Positions 21,326 to 34,000 of a stretch of DNA of 64,000 bases are shown piece after piece. Numbering within the stretch: position 1 is the first letter of the stretch; each line of letters begins with the position of its first letter. Location of the stretch: NCBI RefSeq assembly GCF_020379485.1, contig NW_026016672.1, positions 1 through 64,000 on the forward strand, in the 5' to 3' direction. A model generated the notes under the pieces. The model had not been told where the DNA came from, did no database searches, and was given only the letters and a program-made list of their open reading frames with translations. The translations under genes were made by a program, and so were the position numbers. The DNA is from Brassica napus (taxonomy: Eukaryota; Streptophyta; Magnoliopsida; Brassicales; Brassicaceae).

Positions 21326-22697
21326 TCAGCCCTTAGGCGAAAGATCAAGGAGTCCCAACCTTATGTGAATTGACTCCATTGTCTTTTGCCTAGCCGCCTT
21401 AGTGAATACATCTGCCAACTGATCCTCACTCCTTGTGTAGCACGGCAGTATCACTCCCAAGACTATCATCTGCCTCACCTTATGACAGTCCACTTCAATA
21501 TGCTTGGTTCTTTCATGGAACACCGAGTTTGTGGCTATGTGAATGGCTGCTTGATTGTCACAGTGCATGGTCATTGGTGTTGCTTGCTCAATCTCCAAGT
21601 GCTTCAGTATTCCTTTAATCCATACCAACTCATTTGTGAGCTTTAGCATTGCTCTATACTCAGCCTCGGCACTTGAGCATGACACCACCTTCTGCTTCTT
21701 ACTCTTCCAAGTAACCATGTTTCCACCAATGAATGTGCAATAGCCGGTTGTAGATCTTCTATCTGTTCTGTCTCCAGCCCAATCTGCATCACAATATCCC
21801 ACTGCTTCAGTACTCCCGTTACAACCCATCCATATACCAAGCCCTTGAGTTCCATTCAGATACATGAAAACTCTTTCTACCATGCGCCAGTGATGCTCTC
21901 TTGGAGCTTGCATATGCTGACTCACTTGGTTCACAGCAAAACAGATGTCTGGCCTAGTGATGGTTAGATAGATCAGCTTCCCCACAAGCTTCCTGTATAG
22001 CTTTGGATCATGAAATAGCTTACTATCTTCTAGCTCCCCCTCACGTGGAGCTTTATACCCATCCTCCATGGGCATCTTGGCTGTCTTTCCTCCATACGCA
22101 CCAGCCTCCTTCAACAGATCCAAGATATACTTCCTTTGTGAGATGAACAACCCTTCTTCTGATCTGCACAGCTCAATTCCAAGGAAGTACTTCATTTCTC
22201 CCAAGTCTTTGATGTCAAACACAGATTTCAGAAACTCCTTGGTCTCCTTGATTCCCACCTTATCACTTCCTGTGATAACTATGTCATCCACATATACAAG
22301 AAGCACAACAATGCCAGCAGGTGTAGTAAGAGTGAAGAGAGTGTGATCAAGCTCTGATTTCCTGAAACCTCTTCCATTTAGAGTTGTGCTCAGCTTGTGA
22401 TACCATGCCCTTGGTGATTGCTTTAACCCATAGATGGCCTTCTTCAATCTCAGCACATTCCCTGGTTTCACCATCCCTTCTAGGCCCGGAGGTGGTAGCA
22501 TGTAAACTTCATCTTCTAACTCTCCTTGGAGAAATGCATTCTTAACATCCATCTGCCAAAGATCCCACCCAAGGTTAGTAGCCACTGATAGGACTATTCG
22601 AATGGTGTGTAGCTTTGCAACTGGAGCAAATGTATCAATGTAGTCTTCTCCATAAGTCTGAGTGAACCCTCTTGCTACCAGTCTAGTCTTCTTCCTC
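21326..22697 (-). pseudogene. K pol: reverse transcriptase and RNase H
   Basis: The reading frame is open from the deletion junction to a stop at 21326. RT blocks are VARGFTQTYGEDYIDTFAP, LWQMDVKNAFLQGELEDEVY, AIYGLKQSPRAWY and the catalytic LLVYVDDIVITGSD. RNase H follows with GYCDADWAGD, SSAEAEYRAM, MHCDNQAAIHIA and HIEVDCH, and the end is LGLLDLSPKG. It would normally be part of one polyprotein with the upstream segment. The deletion puts it out of frame and removes the N-terminal RT lead-in that C has (for example KNDTWYESELPKGKK), so K cannot supply its own polymerase. Confidence 0.9.
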
Positions 22698-25445
22698 TCA
22701 ATCTTCTTCATTCAGTTCTCCTGTTGATGGTCCTTTTCCACTTTGGACAGGAGAATCAGTTCCTCTGTTTCCTAGCTCACCGGCCTCTTCTAAGCCTTGG
22801 TCCTCTAGTTCAGATACTGATTCACTTCCCCCCTCATGTGCAAAGTGGGATGGTTCTTCTGCTGCAGCTGGAGTAGGTTCTGGACGCCTACTCTGATCCT
22901 GGGACACTCCAATGCCGAGCCCCTCTAGGATGTTTCTCAAGCAAGCAGCTCTTTCTGATGGCTGGGAGAGATCCTCCAAGTCTTCCCATGTCTGCTCATC
23001 ATAGTATCCTTTGTCTTCCATGAATCTGACATCCCTTGACACTAGGACTCTCCTAGCTGTAGGATCATAGCATTTGTATCCCTTCTGTGAAGTGGAATAC
23101 CCAATCATCATAGCCTTGGTGCTCTTTGCTTCTAGTTTGTTTCTCTGCTCGCCTGGTACAAGAACATAACACACGCATCCAAAGGTCCTCAGGTGATCCA
23201 AGACTGGCCTGCTCTTGTTGAGTACCTCAAATGGAGATTGATCTGCCAAGATCCTGGTTGGTATCCTGTTGATCAGGTAGCACGCAGTCATCACAGCATC
23301 ACTCCAATACCTCTTGGGAACCCCTTTGTGGAACATCATGGACCGGGACACCTCCATGAGATGTCTGTTCTTCCTTTCCGCAACTCCATTCTGCTGTGGA
23401 GTGTATGGGCAGCTAGTCTGGTGAAGAATCCCATGTTGAGCAAGGTGATCACGAAATGCATGCCCAGTATACTCCCCACCATTATCAGACCTGAAAATCT
23501 TAATCTTGGCATGATATTGGTTAGTCACATAGGCTTGAAAATTTTTAAATGCATCAAGGACCCTATCTTTAGTTTTAATCAATGTTAACCAGGTGTATTT
23601 GGATTTTTCATCAATGAATGTGACATAATACTTGTAATCATCCCTAGATAAGCAAGGTGCCGTCCAAACATCAGAGTGAATTAAATCAAAGCAGTTTGCA
23701 TAAAGAGTAGATGATCTCTGAAAAACAGTCTTACAATGTTTGCCCAAAATACATGCCTCACAATCATTATTTTTAAACATGACACCTGGTAACATAATGC
23801 TTAAGGCCCTAACATGTGGATGTCCTACCCTAGCATGCCACAGAGCATCAGTACTTAAGGAAGAAACAGAACTAAACGAGAAACAAGAACTAGAAATAGG
23901 TGCAAGGTCTTCAATCATGTAAAGATCCCCCTTGGTTGCTCCTTGCCCAATCAACTTACTGCTCTTAATATCCTGAAACTTAACATCATTAGGACTGAAA
24001 ATAACATTGCATTGAAGATCAGTAGTGCATTTCTTAACTGATAAAAGATTAGAGGTGAACTCAGGCATGTAAAAAGCTTTTGAATCCTTATTAAACAAGT
24101 TCAGTTTACCAATGCCCCTAATGGGAATTCTATCTCCATTCGCAATCATAACATGTCCAAGGGCAGGTTCTATGTCTTTTATCAGATTGTTATCACTAAT
24201 CATGTGATGAGATGCACCAGAGTCAATTATCAATGGTTTATGCAAGCTCCTAGCAGTCTTGGTTCTAGATGTTTCATTTTCAGCTTTCAGGCTCTTAACT
24301 ACTCCTAACAATCTATCAGTTATGCTAGTATGAGCAGTGGCAGTACATGAGATTTTAAAAATGTCTAACAGTTTATCAGAGATACTAGGTAATGTATGAG
24401 CAGAGTATGAGTATCCAAGAGTGTTGCCTAGCATTTTACCAGACTCCTTGAGGGCTCGGATGAAAGCCTCAAAGTCAGCCTTGGTGATCACCTCCTGAGA
24501 AGTTAGAGCTCTGCCTTCACTTTCACCCGCCTTGACATTTGGACTAGCCCCTGATGAGCCGGCACCACTTGCTTCAGCAGAAAGGTGAGCCTTAGCTTCT
24601 CTATCCTTGTTGAACTTGCTAGGCCTGAGGTGTGGATGTAGGATCCAGCACTGACTCTTCTTATGCCCCTGCCGCTTGCAATGCTCACAGCTTCCCTCAT
24701 ACTTCTCATACTTCCTTCCATCTCCACGGTACGCTGCCTTGTTTGCTTGCGCCTCTTCTGCTTTATGAGCCGTGGACATTCCCTTCTTGCCTCCAAACAA
24801 CCCATGAGAGCCTTCCTCCTTCTGAAGTTGTGCGCATACCTCCTCCATGGATGGGAGAGTAGGTGATCTCAGGATATGCTTGATCACATCCTGGTAGCTT
24901 TCATCTAGAGTCATCAATAGCCCAAACACCTGATCTTGCTCTCTCCTCTCAATGAGCGATTCCTCATCAGTTGTGTTGGGTCTAAGACTCTCAAGTTCGG
25001 ACCACAAAGCTCCAAACTTCCCCATGTGCTTGGTGAGATCTTCTCCATCTTGCCTCAAGACACTGATGGTTTGCTTCAGATCAAACACCCGGCTTATGTT
25101 GGACTTGTTTCCATACCTCTTATGGAGCATGTCCCAAAGGCGCTTAGGAGTCTCAAAGTGCACGTAAGCTTCAAGTATGGGGAGCTCCAGGGAGGCATGG
25201 AGCACAGACAGCACCATCAAATCCTCTTGGACCCATCTCTTTGCTTCAGCTACCGCAAGAGTCTTCCCGTCGCCTTCTTCTTCATCTTCTTTGGCCACTG
25301 GCTCCGGACCATCATCTGTGATGTGGTTCCACAGCCCTGGCCTTCCAATGGTAGTCCTCACCAACTGGGACCACATCAAGTAGTTCGAGCCTCCCTTCAG
25401 TGCAACCGGAACCGTCACCAGTTTGCTAAAGTTGGTCGTCTCCAT
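22698..25445 (-). pseudogene. K gag, protease and integrase (frame ends at deletion)
   Basis: From the ATG at 25445 (METTNFSKLV) 915 residues are open. Order: copia gag of the UBN2 type (~10-220), CCHC knuckle CEHCKRQGHKKSQC (253-266), protease DSGA at 408-411, HHCC region (WHARVGHPH, CEAC, 536-565), and integrase core with D592, D654 and E690 (the D,D(35)E triad, in SDVW, SDNGGEY and NGVAE). The frame ends GELNEED where C continues through the linker into RT. The stop results from a 437-bp deletion with a 3-bp (gat) microhomology. Earlier in-frame codons (from 25472) lack an ATG. Confidence 0.92.
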
Positions 25446-25525
25446 CTCCTCTTCTTTATCACACAAGAACAAACTCGCAAATGTAAAGAAAGGAACAAGG
25501 ATCTCTCAATACCAAAGCCAACCTG

Positions 25526-25537
25526 GCTCTGATACCA
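25526..25537 (-). other. Primer binding site, tRNA-iMet (K)
   Basis: The minus strand reads TGGTATCAGAGC, adjacent to the 5' LTR. Confidence 0.9.
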
Positions 25538-26127
25538 TATGAGATTAGAGAGTAGAATAGGTATTGAGAGATTTGGTAAGAGATTAAGAGAAGTTTAGAA
25601 GAGATTGTGAAAGAAATGGGGAGATTTATGTATGAACCATGATGAACAAGAGAGAGACTAGAGAGAGAGTAACATGATTCGCATTAATCCATTAATGAGA
25701 GAGTGTTTACAATATATAGGAGTGTGATCTAGGTTTTAAGAAGAGACTAAGCATGTGAGGTCAAGTCTAAGGGAGCCTTTAATTTGAACCGGACCAATGA
25801 GCCTCTCCACACGCGTGGTCACTATGCTAAAAGTGAACCTTATCCTTCCAGCCTGTGCCAGCCTGTAGAGATGCTCTTCCTCTATCCATAAACGGTCATA
25901 TGCCTTCTTTGGTCAAGGCAAAACGTGATCAGACCGTGAACTACTTCTCACGGTAACATTTCTTTACCGCATGGTCGATACCGTCTGTACGGCCGTACGG
26001 CCCTGGTACGGACCTGTACGGACCGGTACGGATGGTTCTCCCTAAGGCCAATCCTTCTCCTCTTCTCCACATCACAACCTCTTCAACCCTGAACAACTCT
26101 CCTTATATTCCTCAGCTCATCTCAACA
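25538..26127 (-). repeat. 5' LTR of K
   Basis: This 590-bp LTR is next to the primer site on its left and to aacac on its right. It differs from the 3' LTR at three sites (near 25944, 25950 and 26033). Confidence 0.92.
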
Positions 26128-27707
26128 AACACATCTGCAAGCTGATCTTCACTTCTTGTATAACATGGCAGAATCACTCCTAGGATAATCATCTGCCTCA
26201 CCTTATGACAATCCACCTCTATGTGCTTTGTTCTCTCATGAAACACTGAGTTGGAGGCAATGTGGATAGCTGCTTGATTGTCACAATGCATAGTCATAGG
26301 AGCACTCTGCTCAATCTCTAGATGCGTCAAGATCCCCTTGATCCACACCAACTCGTTTGTCAGCTTCAACATGGCTCTATACTCAGCTTCAGCACTTGAA
26401 CAAGAGATAACCTTCTGCTTCTTACTCTTCCAAGTAACCAAGTTCCCTCCAATGAATGTACAATACCCAGTAGTTGATCTCCTGTCCACTCTATCTCCTG
26501 CCCAATCAGCATCACAATACCCAACCACTTCTGTACTGCCATTACAGCCCATCCAAACTCCTTGTCCAGCCGTCCCACTCAAATACCTCAGTATCCTATC
26601 AACCATCTTCCAGTGATGGACCTTTGGCGCCTGCATATGTTGACTCACTTGATTCACAGCAAAGCATATATCTGGCCTGGTAATAGTCAAGTAGATCAGC
26701 TTGCCAACCATCTTCCTATACAGCTTAGCATCCTCAAACAACTGGTTCTCTTCAACCTCCCCCTCACGTAAGACTTTATACCCCTCTTCAAGAGGTGTCT
26801 TGGCTACCTTTCCTCCAAGTACATCAGTCTCCTTCAACATATCCATTGTATACTTCCTTTGACACATAAACAAACCCTCCTTGGATCTGCATATCTCAAT
26901 CCCCAAGAAATACTTCATCTCTCCCAAGTCTTTGATATCAAACACAGACTTGAGGAACTCTTTAGTGGCTTTAATCCCAGCCTTATCACTCCCTGTGATA
27001 ATCAAATCATCCACATATACCAGTATCACAATGATCCCTGATGGAGTAACCAAAGTGAAGAGTGTATGATCCAGTTCAGACTTCCTGAATCCTCTCCCAT
27101 TGAGAGTTGTACTCAGCTTTCTGTACCAAGCTCTAGGAGACTGCTTCAACCCATATATTGCCTTCTTCAATCTCAAAACATTTCCTGGTTTTACTAGATG
27201 CTCAAGACCAGGAGGAGGAAGCATGTATACCTCATCTTCTAGCTCACCTTGTAAGAAAGCATTCTTCACATCCATCTGCCACAAATCCCACTCCAAGTTT
27301 GTTGCAATGGACAACACAATCCGAACTGTGTGCAGCTTAGCTACTGGTGCAAAGGTATCAATGTAATCCTCTCCATAGGTTTGTGTAAATCCTCTTGCAA
27401 CCAGTCTGGTCTTCTTCCTATCAATCTGTCCATTTGCTAGATACTTGATTGTGAAGATCCATCTACTAGATACAGCCTTCTTTCCCTTAGGCAGCTCACT
27501 CTCATACCATGTATCATTCTTGATCATAGCACCTGCTTCAGCTCCCACTGATTCTTTCCATTCCTTGTCTAACATAGCTTCTTCATAAGTCCTTGGCACA
27601 TAACTCTCATCCAGACTAATCATAAAGGCATAATGCTCCTCTGGAAACTCAGCAAAGGAACACACGGCTTGAGAAGGATGCTCCACAGCCTGGGCATTGT
27701 AGTACAC
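26128..27707 (-). pseudogene. J pol: reverse transcriptase and most of RNase H
   Basis: The frame is open from about 27707 (YYNAQAVEHPSQAV) through the RT lead-in (WKESVGAEAGAMIKND), VARGFTQTYGEDYID, DVKNAFLQGELEDEVY, the catalytic VYVDDLIITGSD, then RNase H (GYCDADWAGD, SSAEAEYRAM, HCDNQAAIHIA, HIEVDCH) to LADVF at the K insertion. The tail continues at 20584-20501. A frame change at about 27707-27740 separates it from the integrase segment. RT is very similar to K, C and E, but J has a different LTR. Confidence 0.9.
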
Positions 27708-27739
27708 TCTCGTGTTTACCCAGTTGGAAGGATCCCTCT

Positions 27740-29635
27740 TTATCCTTGTGCTCCTCTCAAAGCTTGCACCTGATCTTCAGTTTGCACACTAGCCGGCTCC
27801 ACTTGCTCATCTTCTGAACTGGCCGGTCCGACTTGTTCTTCTCCACTAGACTGAACCTCATCTACTTCTCCACTAGACTGAACCTCATCCACTTCTCCAC
27901 TAGACTGAACATTGTTCTCAACTTGATCATGAAGACCTGAATCCTCTTGGTTTTGCTCTTGCTCACCAGATTCAGTTCCATTCCCCCTCTCATGATCAAG
28001 AGGAGTTGTTCTTCCAGCTCCACCAGTCTGATTGGAAGACTCTCTCCTGCCGGGTTCCTGATCCTGGGACAACCCTATCCCGAGCTTCTCCAACAACACT
28101 CTCAGTATTGTTGCCTTATCAGATGGAGCTTGAGACAAATCCTTCAGATTTTCCCACTCCTTTTCTTCATAATAACCTTTTGTTTCAACAAACTTCACTT
28201 CTCTAGATACCATCACTCTCCTTGCTTCAGGATCATAGCACTTGTACCCTTTCTGAGTGATAGAGTAACCAATGAACATAGCCTTAGTACTCTTTGCCTC
28301 CAGCTTGTTTCTCTGCTCTCCTGGAACCATGACATAGCACACACACCCAAAGACACGTAGGTGATCAATGACAGGTTTGCTCTTGTTCAACACTTCAAAT
28401 GGAGACAGATTCTTCAATATCTTGGTTGGAACCCGGTTGATGAGATAGCAAGCAGTCTGCACAGCATCACTCCAAAAACGTTTTGGGACATTTGCATGAA
28501 ACATCATTGATCTAGCAACCTCCATCAAGTGCCTGTTCTTCCTCTCAGCTACACCATTCTGCTGTGGTGTATAAGGACAGCTAGTCTGATGCACAATCCC
28601 ATGCTTGGCTAGATGACTCTTGAAGGCATTGCTGATGTATTCACCTCCATTATCTGATCTCAGTACCTTCACAGTAGCATTGTATTGATTAGATACATAT
28701 GCTTGGAAGTTCATAAATGCTTCTAGCACCCTATCTTTAGATGGAAGCAATGTAAGCCAAGTATACTTAGACTTCTCATCAATGAATGTCACAAAGTACT
28801 TCTGGCTATCTCTAGACAAACAAGGAGCAGTCCACACATCTGAATGAACTAGATCAAAGCAATGCTCATAAGTAGTTTCTGATGTTGGAAAAACAGTCCT
28901 ACAATGCTTTCCTAATATGCATGCTTCACACTCCAAGTGATTAAATGACATATTAGGAATTATCAATTCAATAGCACGAGCATGAGGATGACCCAATCTA
29001 GCATGCCAAGTAATACTATCAATCTTCTCATAAGTACTACTCAAACACATAGAATCAAAGGGTTTAGAAATCTTAGCCAATTGGAGCTGGTATAGATTAT
29101 TCTTGCTGTCTCCTCTCCCAATGACCCTTCCAGTCTTCAAATCTTGGAACTCAACATCATCTGGCCTGAATACTACTTGACAGCCAAGATCAATCGTGGC
29201 TTTCCTCACAGATACCAGATTTGAAGCAAACTGTGGCATGTAGAAGGCATCTGAGTCTTTGTCAAATAGCTTGAGCTTTCCAACCCCTTCTATTGGAATC
29301 CTATCTCCATTGGCTATCATCACACCCCCAGTGGCTTTCTTTACATCACTCATTAAGCTTCTATCACTAATCATGTGATGACTTGCTCCAGAATCAACAA
29401 TGATGGGTTTGTTGGATGTGGATGATTTGGCAGGAGCACCTTGTCTCCGGGTCGTAGCCAAAGCATACACATACTTGACAAACTCATCCCATTCATCCTT
29501 TGTGACACGCTCATCTGCTCCTTTGGTCTCTAGCTTCCTCATGACCCCACTGCTCTCTACAGATTCTCCCATGTAAGCTGAGTAAGAACACTCTCCCATA
29601 AGAATCTGTTGTGCTTCTTCTCTGCCCATCTTCAT
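27740..29635 (-). pseudogene. J protease and integrase
   Basis: Up to 631 residues are open. Protease IVDSGASHHMI is near residue 79-90. The HHCC segment (WHARLGHPHAR, CEACILGKH) follows, then the integrase core SDVW, SDNGGEY and NGVAERKNRH (D, D, E all present) and the GYSITQKGYKCYDP segment. The C terminus has a tandem run of a nine-residue repeat, VQSSGEVDE (near 27845-27910). The frame ends LRGAQG with a stop where a one-base shift restores STRIKRDPSNWVN. The copy is therefore broken on both sides. Confidence 0.9.
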
Positions 29636-29713
29636 AGTACCATAGCTACCTTGATAACCAGACAGTATGCTTCTCTTCCAACACCTTCCTCTTCTGATCT
29701 GAGCCTTAGAACG

Positions 29714-30322
29714 TCATCTCAGCCTTCCCTTCTTCCTTTTAGCACCCTCCTTACTCCAAGTTATCTCTTTGTTCTCTTCCATCACTTGATGAAGCCTCTG
29801 AACAAGTACACACACTTCTTCCATGTTGGGTAGCTTCTCTTCCTTGAGAATAAGCTTTACCAACCAGCCATAAGATGAATCCAAGCTTGCAAGGAGGCTG
29901 AAGACAACATCTTGCTCTCGCCACTCTTCTAGCACTCTTGGAACACAACTTCTTGGTCTCAAGCTTTGTAACTCCGACCACAAACATCTCAGCTTCTTCA
30001 CATGCTGATTGAAACCTTCTTTCCCTTGTTTCAACTCACAGATCATCTTCCTGACTTCATACATCCTCCTTAGATTGATCTTGTTCTCATAAACATCTTC
30101 AATCTTCTCAAGAGATATACTTTCTTCAAGACTCAACTGATCTTCACATTTCAACCTTGCTGTCTGACCCCCATCAGCAGCTCTCTCCATTAAAGGTTCT
30201 CCCTTTACTTGATTACTCCAAATCTCACAGCTTCCCAAAGCTGTCTTTACCCATCTTGGCCAAACCCACTTGTTTTCTTCTTGAATCTTCACTACTCCAC
30301 TAGATTCGTGCTTCATATCCAT
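29714..30322 (-). pseudogene. J gag (divergent, broken)
   Basis: From the ATG at 30322 (MDMKHESSGVVKIQEEN) about 200 residues are open. They align in spacing with copia gag (RRMYEVRKMICELKQGKEGFNQHVKKLRCLWSELQSLRP matches the FDLKQTI...LWSELESLRP block of K in shape). The frame is lost near 29714 and reopens at 29635. Between them a clear CX2CX4HX4C knuckle is not seen; only CW and IL remnants remain near 29672. It probably makes no functional nucleocapsid. Confidence 0.75.
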
Positions 30323-30476
30323 GTTTCCACCAGAGAATCTCAAATAAACCCAGCCACAAAAGAATAGACAACACACATACCCAGAAACCTCAATAATCCC
30401 AAGAACACTCAAGAACACTCAAGAACACTCTGATTTTGAGAAAAAGAAATCACACTCACCCCCCTTTGCCAACCTG

Positions 30477-30488
30477 GCTCTGATACCA
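30477..30488 (-). other. Primer binding site, tRNA-iMet (J)
   Basis: The minus strand reads TGGTATCAGAGC, adjacent to the 5' LTR. Confidence 0.9.
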
Positions 30489-31017
30489 TATACACTTTTG
30501 TGTATTAGAGCATGATTCAAATAATCAGAGATAATCAGATGAAAAGATTAAAGAGATTAAGAGATTTTAGTGAGAGAATAAAGAGAGAGACTCAAAACTC
30601 CATTAATTATTAAAGATGAGGTTTACAACATATTTATGTGAGAGAGACAATACATTTCGAAATCCATAAGATAAGAAAGAGATTCAGAGCATGTGTAGTC
30701 AAAGAGAGCCATCCAAAAGCATCCAATGGGAGTCTTCACATGCTTGATCCCTTTGGCATCTTTTACTAGATGCTGTCTACTTTACAGCCTGTCTCCAGCC
30801 TCTCTAGCTTGAGGAAACCTTATCCTGACTGCTCCTTCCTTATCCAAGGGCTCCTTGGTCGTGGGTAACTCTCCAAAGTGAAGCAAGATCACTTTCCAAG
30901 CTTTAACTGAGTTACCACAGTAAAACTAAAGTTACTGTGGTAAAACTCCAAAGTTACTGTATGCCTCAATCCTCTTTCTCTATCAATGTCTCCTCTCTTT
31001 ATTACCTCATCTCAACA
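30489..31017 (-). repeat. 5' LTR of J
   Basis: This 529-bp LTR differs from 19830-20358 at two sites (near 30769 and 30827). It abuts satellite at agaag (31018-31022). Confidence 0.92.
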
Positions 31018-34000
31018 AGAAGAAGTTATCCCACTTTCAAATCAGGTAATTCCAGTTTCCCAGTTTGGGAATAGCACAGCTTCTTCGTCGTTCCAATCAA
31101 ACCATGATGAATCACTTTGTAAGAAGCTTGATTTGGATACATAAAATGGTGGAGAATCACCAGGAGGTTGAATAAATCTCATAGGAGTTGGGATGAAGAA
31201 GTTATCCCACTTTCAAATCAGGTGATTCCAGTTTCCCAGTTTGGGAATAGCAAAGCTTCTTCGTCGTTCCAATCAAACCAGGATGAATCTCTTTGTGAGA
31301 AGCTTGATTTGGATACATAAAGTGGTGGAGAATCACCAGGAAGTTGAATAAATCTCATAGGAGTTGCGATGAAGTTGTCCCACTTTCAAATCAGGTGATT
31401 CCAGTTTCCCAGTTTGGGAATAGGACAGCTTCTTCGTCGTTCCAATCAAACCAGGATGAATCTCTTTGTGAGAATCTTGATTTGGATACCTAAAGTGGTG
31501 GATAATCACCAGGAAGTTGAATAAATCTCATAGGAGTTGGCAAGAAGAAGTTATCCCACTTTCAAATCAGGTGATTCCAGTTTCACTGTTTGGGAATAGC
31601 ACAGCTTCTTCGTCGTTCCAATCAAACCAGGATGAATCTCTTTGTGAGATGCTTGATTTGGATACATAAAGTGGTGGAGAATCACCAGGAAGTTGAATAA
31701 ATCTCATAGGAGTTGGCAAGAAGAAGTTATCCCACTTTCAAATCAGGTGATTCCAGTTTCCCAGTTTGGGAATAACACAGCTTCTTCGTCGTTCCAATCA
31801 AACCAGGATGAATCACTTTGTGAGAAGCTTGATTTGGATAAATAAAGTGGTGGAGAATCACCAGGAAGTTGAATAAATCTCATACGAGTTGGGATGAAGA
31901 AGTTATCCCACTTTCAAATCAGGTGATTCCAGTTTCCCAGTTTGGGAATAGCACAGCTTCTTCGTCGTTCCAATCAAACCAGGATGAATCATTTTGTAAG
32001 AAGCTTTATTTGGATACATAAAGTTGTGGAGAATCACCAGGAAGTTGAATAAATCTCATAGGAGTTGGCAAGAAGAAGTTATCCCACTTTCAAATCAGGT
32101 GATTCCAGTTTCCCAGTTTGGGAATAGCACAGCTTCTTCGTCGTTCCAATCAAACCAGGATGAATCACTTTGTAAGAAGCTTGATTTGGATACATAAAAT
32201 GGTGGAGAATCACCAGGAGGTTGAATAAATCTCATAGGAGTTGGGATGAAGAAGTTATCCCACTTTCAAATCAGGTGATTCCAGTTTTCCAGTTTGGGAA
32301 TTACAAAGCTTCTTCGTCGTTCCAATCTAACCAGGATGAATCTCTTTGAGAGAAGCTTGATTTGGATACATAAAGTGGTGGAGAATCACCAGTAAGTTGA
32401 ATAAATCTCATAGGAGTTGGGATGAAGAAGTTATCCCACTTTCAAATCAGGTGATTCCAGTTTCCCAGTTTGGGAATAGCACAGCTTCTTCGTCGTTCCA
32501 ATCAAACCAGGATGAATCATTTTGTAAGAAGCTTGATTTGGATACATAAAGTGGTGGAGAATCACCAGGAAGTTGAATAAATCTCATAGGAGTTGGCAAG
32601 AAGAAGTTATCCCACTTTCAAATCAGGTGATTCCAGTTTCCCAGTTTGGGAATAGCACAGCTTCTTCGTCGTTCCAATCAAACCAGGATGAATCACTTTG
32701 TAAGAAGCTTGATTTGGATACATAAAATGGTGGAGAATCACCAGGAGGTTGAATAAATCTCATAGGAGTTGCGATGAAGAAGTTATCCCACTTTCAAATC
32801 AGGTGATTCCAGTTTCCCAGTTTGAGAATTGCAAAGCTTCTTCGTCGTTCCAATCTAACCAGGATGAATCTCTTTGTGAGAAGCTTGATTTGGATACATA
32901 AAGTGGTGGAGAATCACCAGTAAGTTGAATAAATCTCATAGGAGTTGGCAAGAAGAAGTTATCCCATTTTCAAATCAGGTGATTCCAGTTTTCCAGTTTG
33001 GGAATAGCACAGCTTCTTTGTCGTTCCAATCAAACCAGGATGAATCACTTTGTAAGAAGCTTGATTTGGATACATAAAATGGTGGAGAATCACCAGGAAG
33101 TTGAATAAATCTCATGGGAGTTAGGATGAAGAAGTTATCCCACTTTCAAATCAGGTGATTCCAGTTTTCCAGTTTGGGAATAGCACAGCTTCTTCGTCGT
33201 TCCAATCAAACCAGGATGAATCACTTTGTAAGAAGCTTAATTTGGATACATAAAGTGGTGGAGAATCACCAGGAAGTTGAATAAATCTCATAGGAGTTGG
33301 CAAGAAGAAATTATCCCATTTTCAAATCAGGTGATTCCAGTTTTCCAGTTTGGGAATAGCACAGCTTCTTTGTCGTTCCAATCAAACCAGGATGAATCAC
33401 TTTGTAAGAAGCTTGATTTGGATACATAAAATGGTGGAGAATCACCAGGAAGTTGAGTAAATCTCATGGGAGTTAGGATGAAGAAGTTATCCCACTTTCA
33501 AATCAGGTGATTCCAGTTTTCCAGTTTGGGAATAGTACAGCTTCTTCTTCGTTCCATTCAAACCAGGATGAATCACTTTGTGAGAAGCTTGATTTGGATA
33601 GATAAAGTGGTGGAGAATAACCAGGAGGTTGAATAAATCTCATAGGAGTTGGGATGAAGAAGTTATCCAACTTTCAAATCAGGTGATTCCAGTTTCCCAG
33701 TTTGGGAATAGCAAAGCTTCTTCATCGTTCCAATCAAACCAGGATGAATCACTTTGTGAGAAGCTTGATTTGGATACATAAAATGGTGGAAAATCACCTG
33801 GAAGTTGAATAAATCTCATAGGAGTTGGGATGAAGAAGTTATCCCACTTTCAAATCAGGTGATTCCAGTTTTCCAGTTTGGGACTAGCACAGCTTCTTCG
33901 TCGTTCCAATCAAACCAGGATGAATCATTTTGTAAGAAGCTTGATTTGGATACCTAAAGTGGTGGAGAATCACCAGGAAGTTGAATAAATCTCATAGGAG

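Larger units (their letters stand above)
20585..26127 (-). mobile_element. Ty1-copia element K, minus strand, nested in J
   Basis: This 5543-bp element has two 590-bp LTRs (20585-21174, 25538-26127) differing at about three sites, a tRNA-iMet primer site (25526-25537) and a polypurine tract (21175-21190). The duplication aacac (20580-20584, 26128-26132) shows insertion in the J RNase H region. It belongs to the same family as C and E. An internal 437-bp deletion relative to C removes the integrase-RT linker and shifts the frame. Confidence 0.95.
19830..31017 (-). mobile_element. Ty1-copia element J, minus strand, interrupted by K
   Basis: Minus-strand order: 5' LTR 30489-31017, primer site 30477-30488, gag, protease, integrase, RT, RNase H, polypurine tract 20359-20374, 3' LTR 19830-20358. 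The duplication agaag (19825-19829, 31018-31022) lies in CentBr satellite. Element K sits near the RNase H end. Without K it is about 5.6 kb. The two 529-bp LTRs differ at two sites, so insertion was recent, yet the coding region has frameshifts and no clear zinc knuckle. Confidence 0.93.

Noticed and set aside
23193..23588. 131-codon plus-strand frame opposite the K integrase (also at 45024-45419, minus)
   Set aside because: It is the antisense shadow of a conserved integrase frame.
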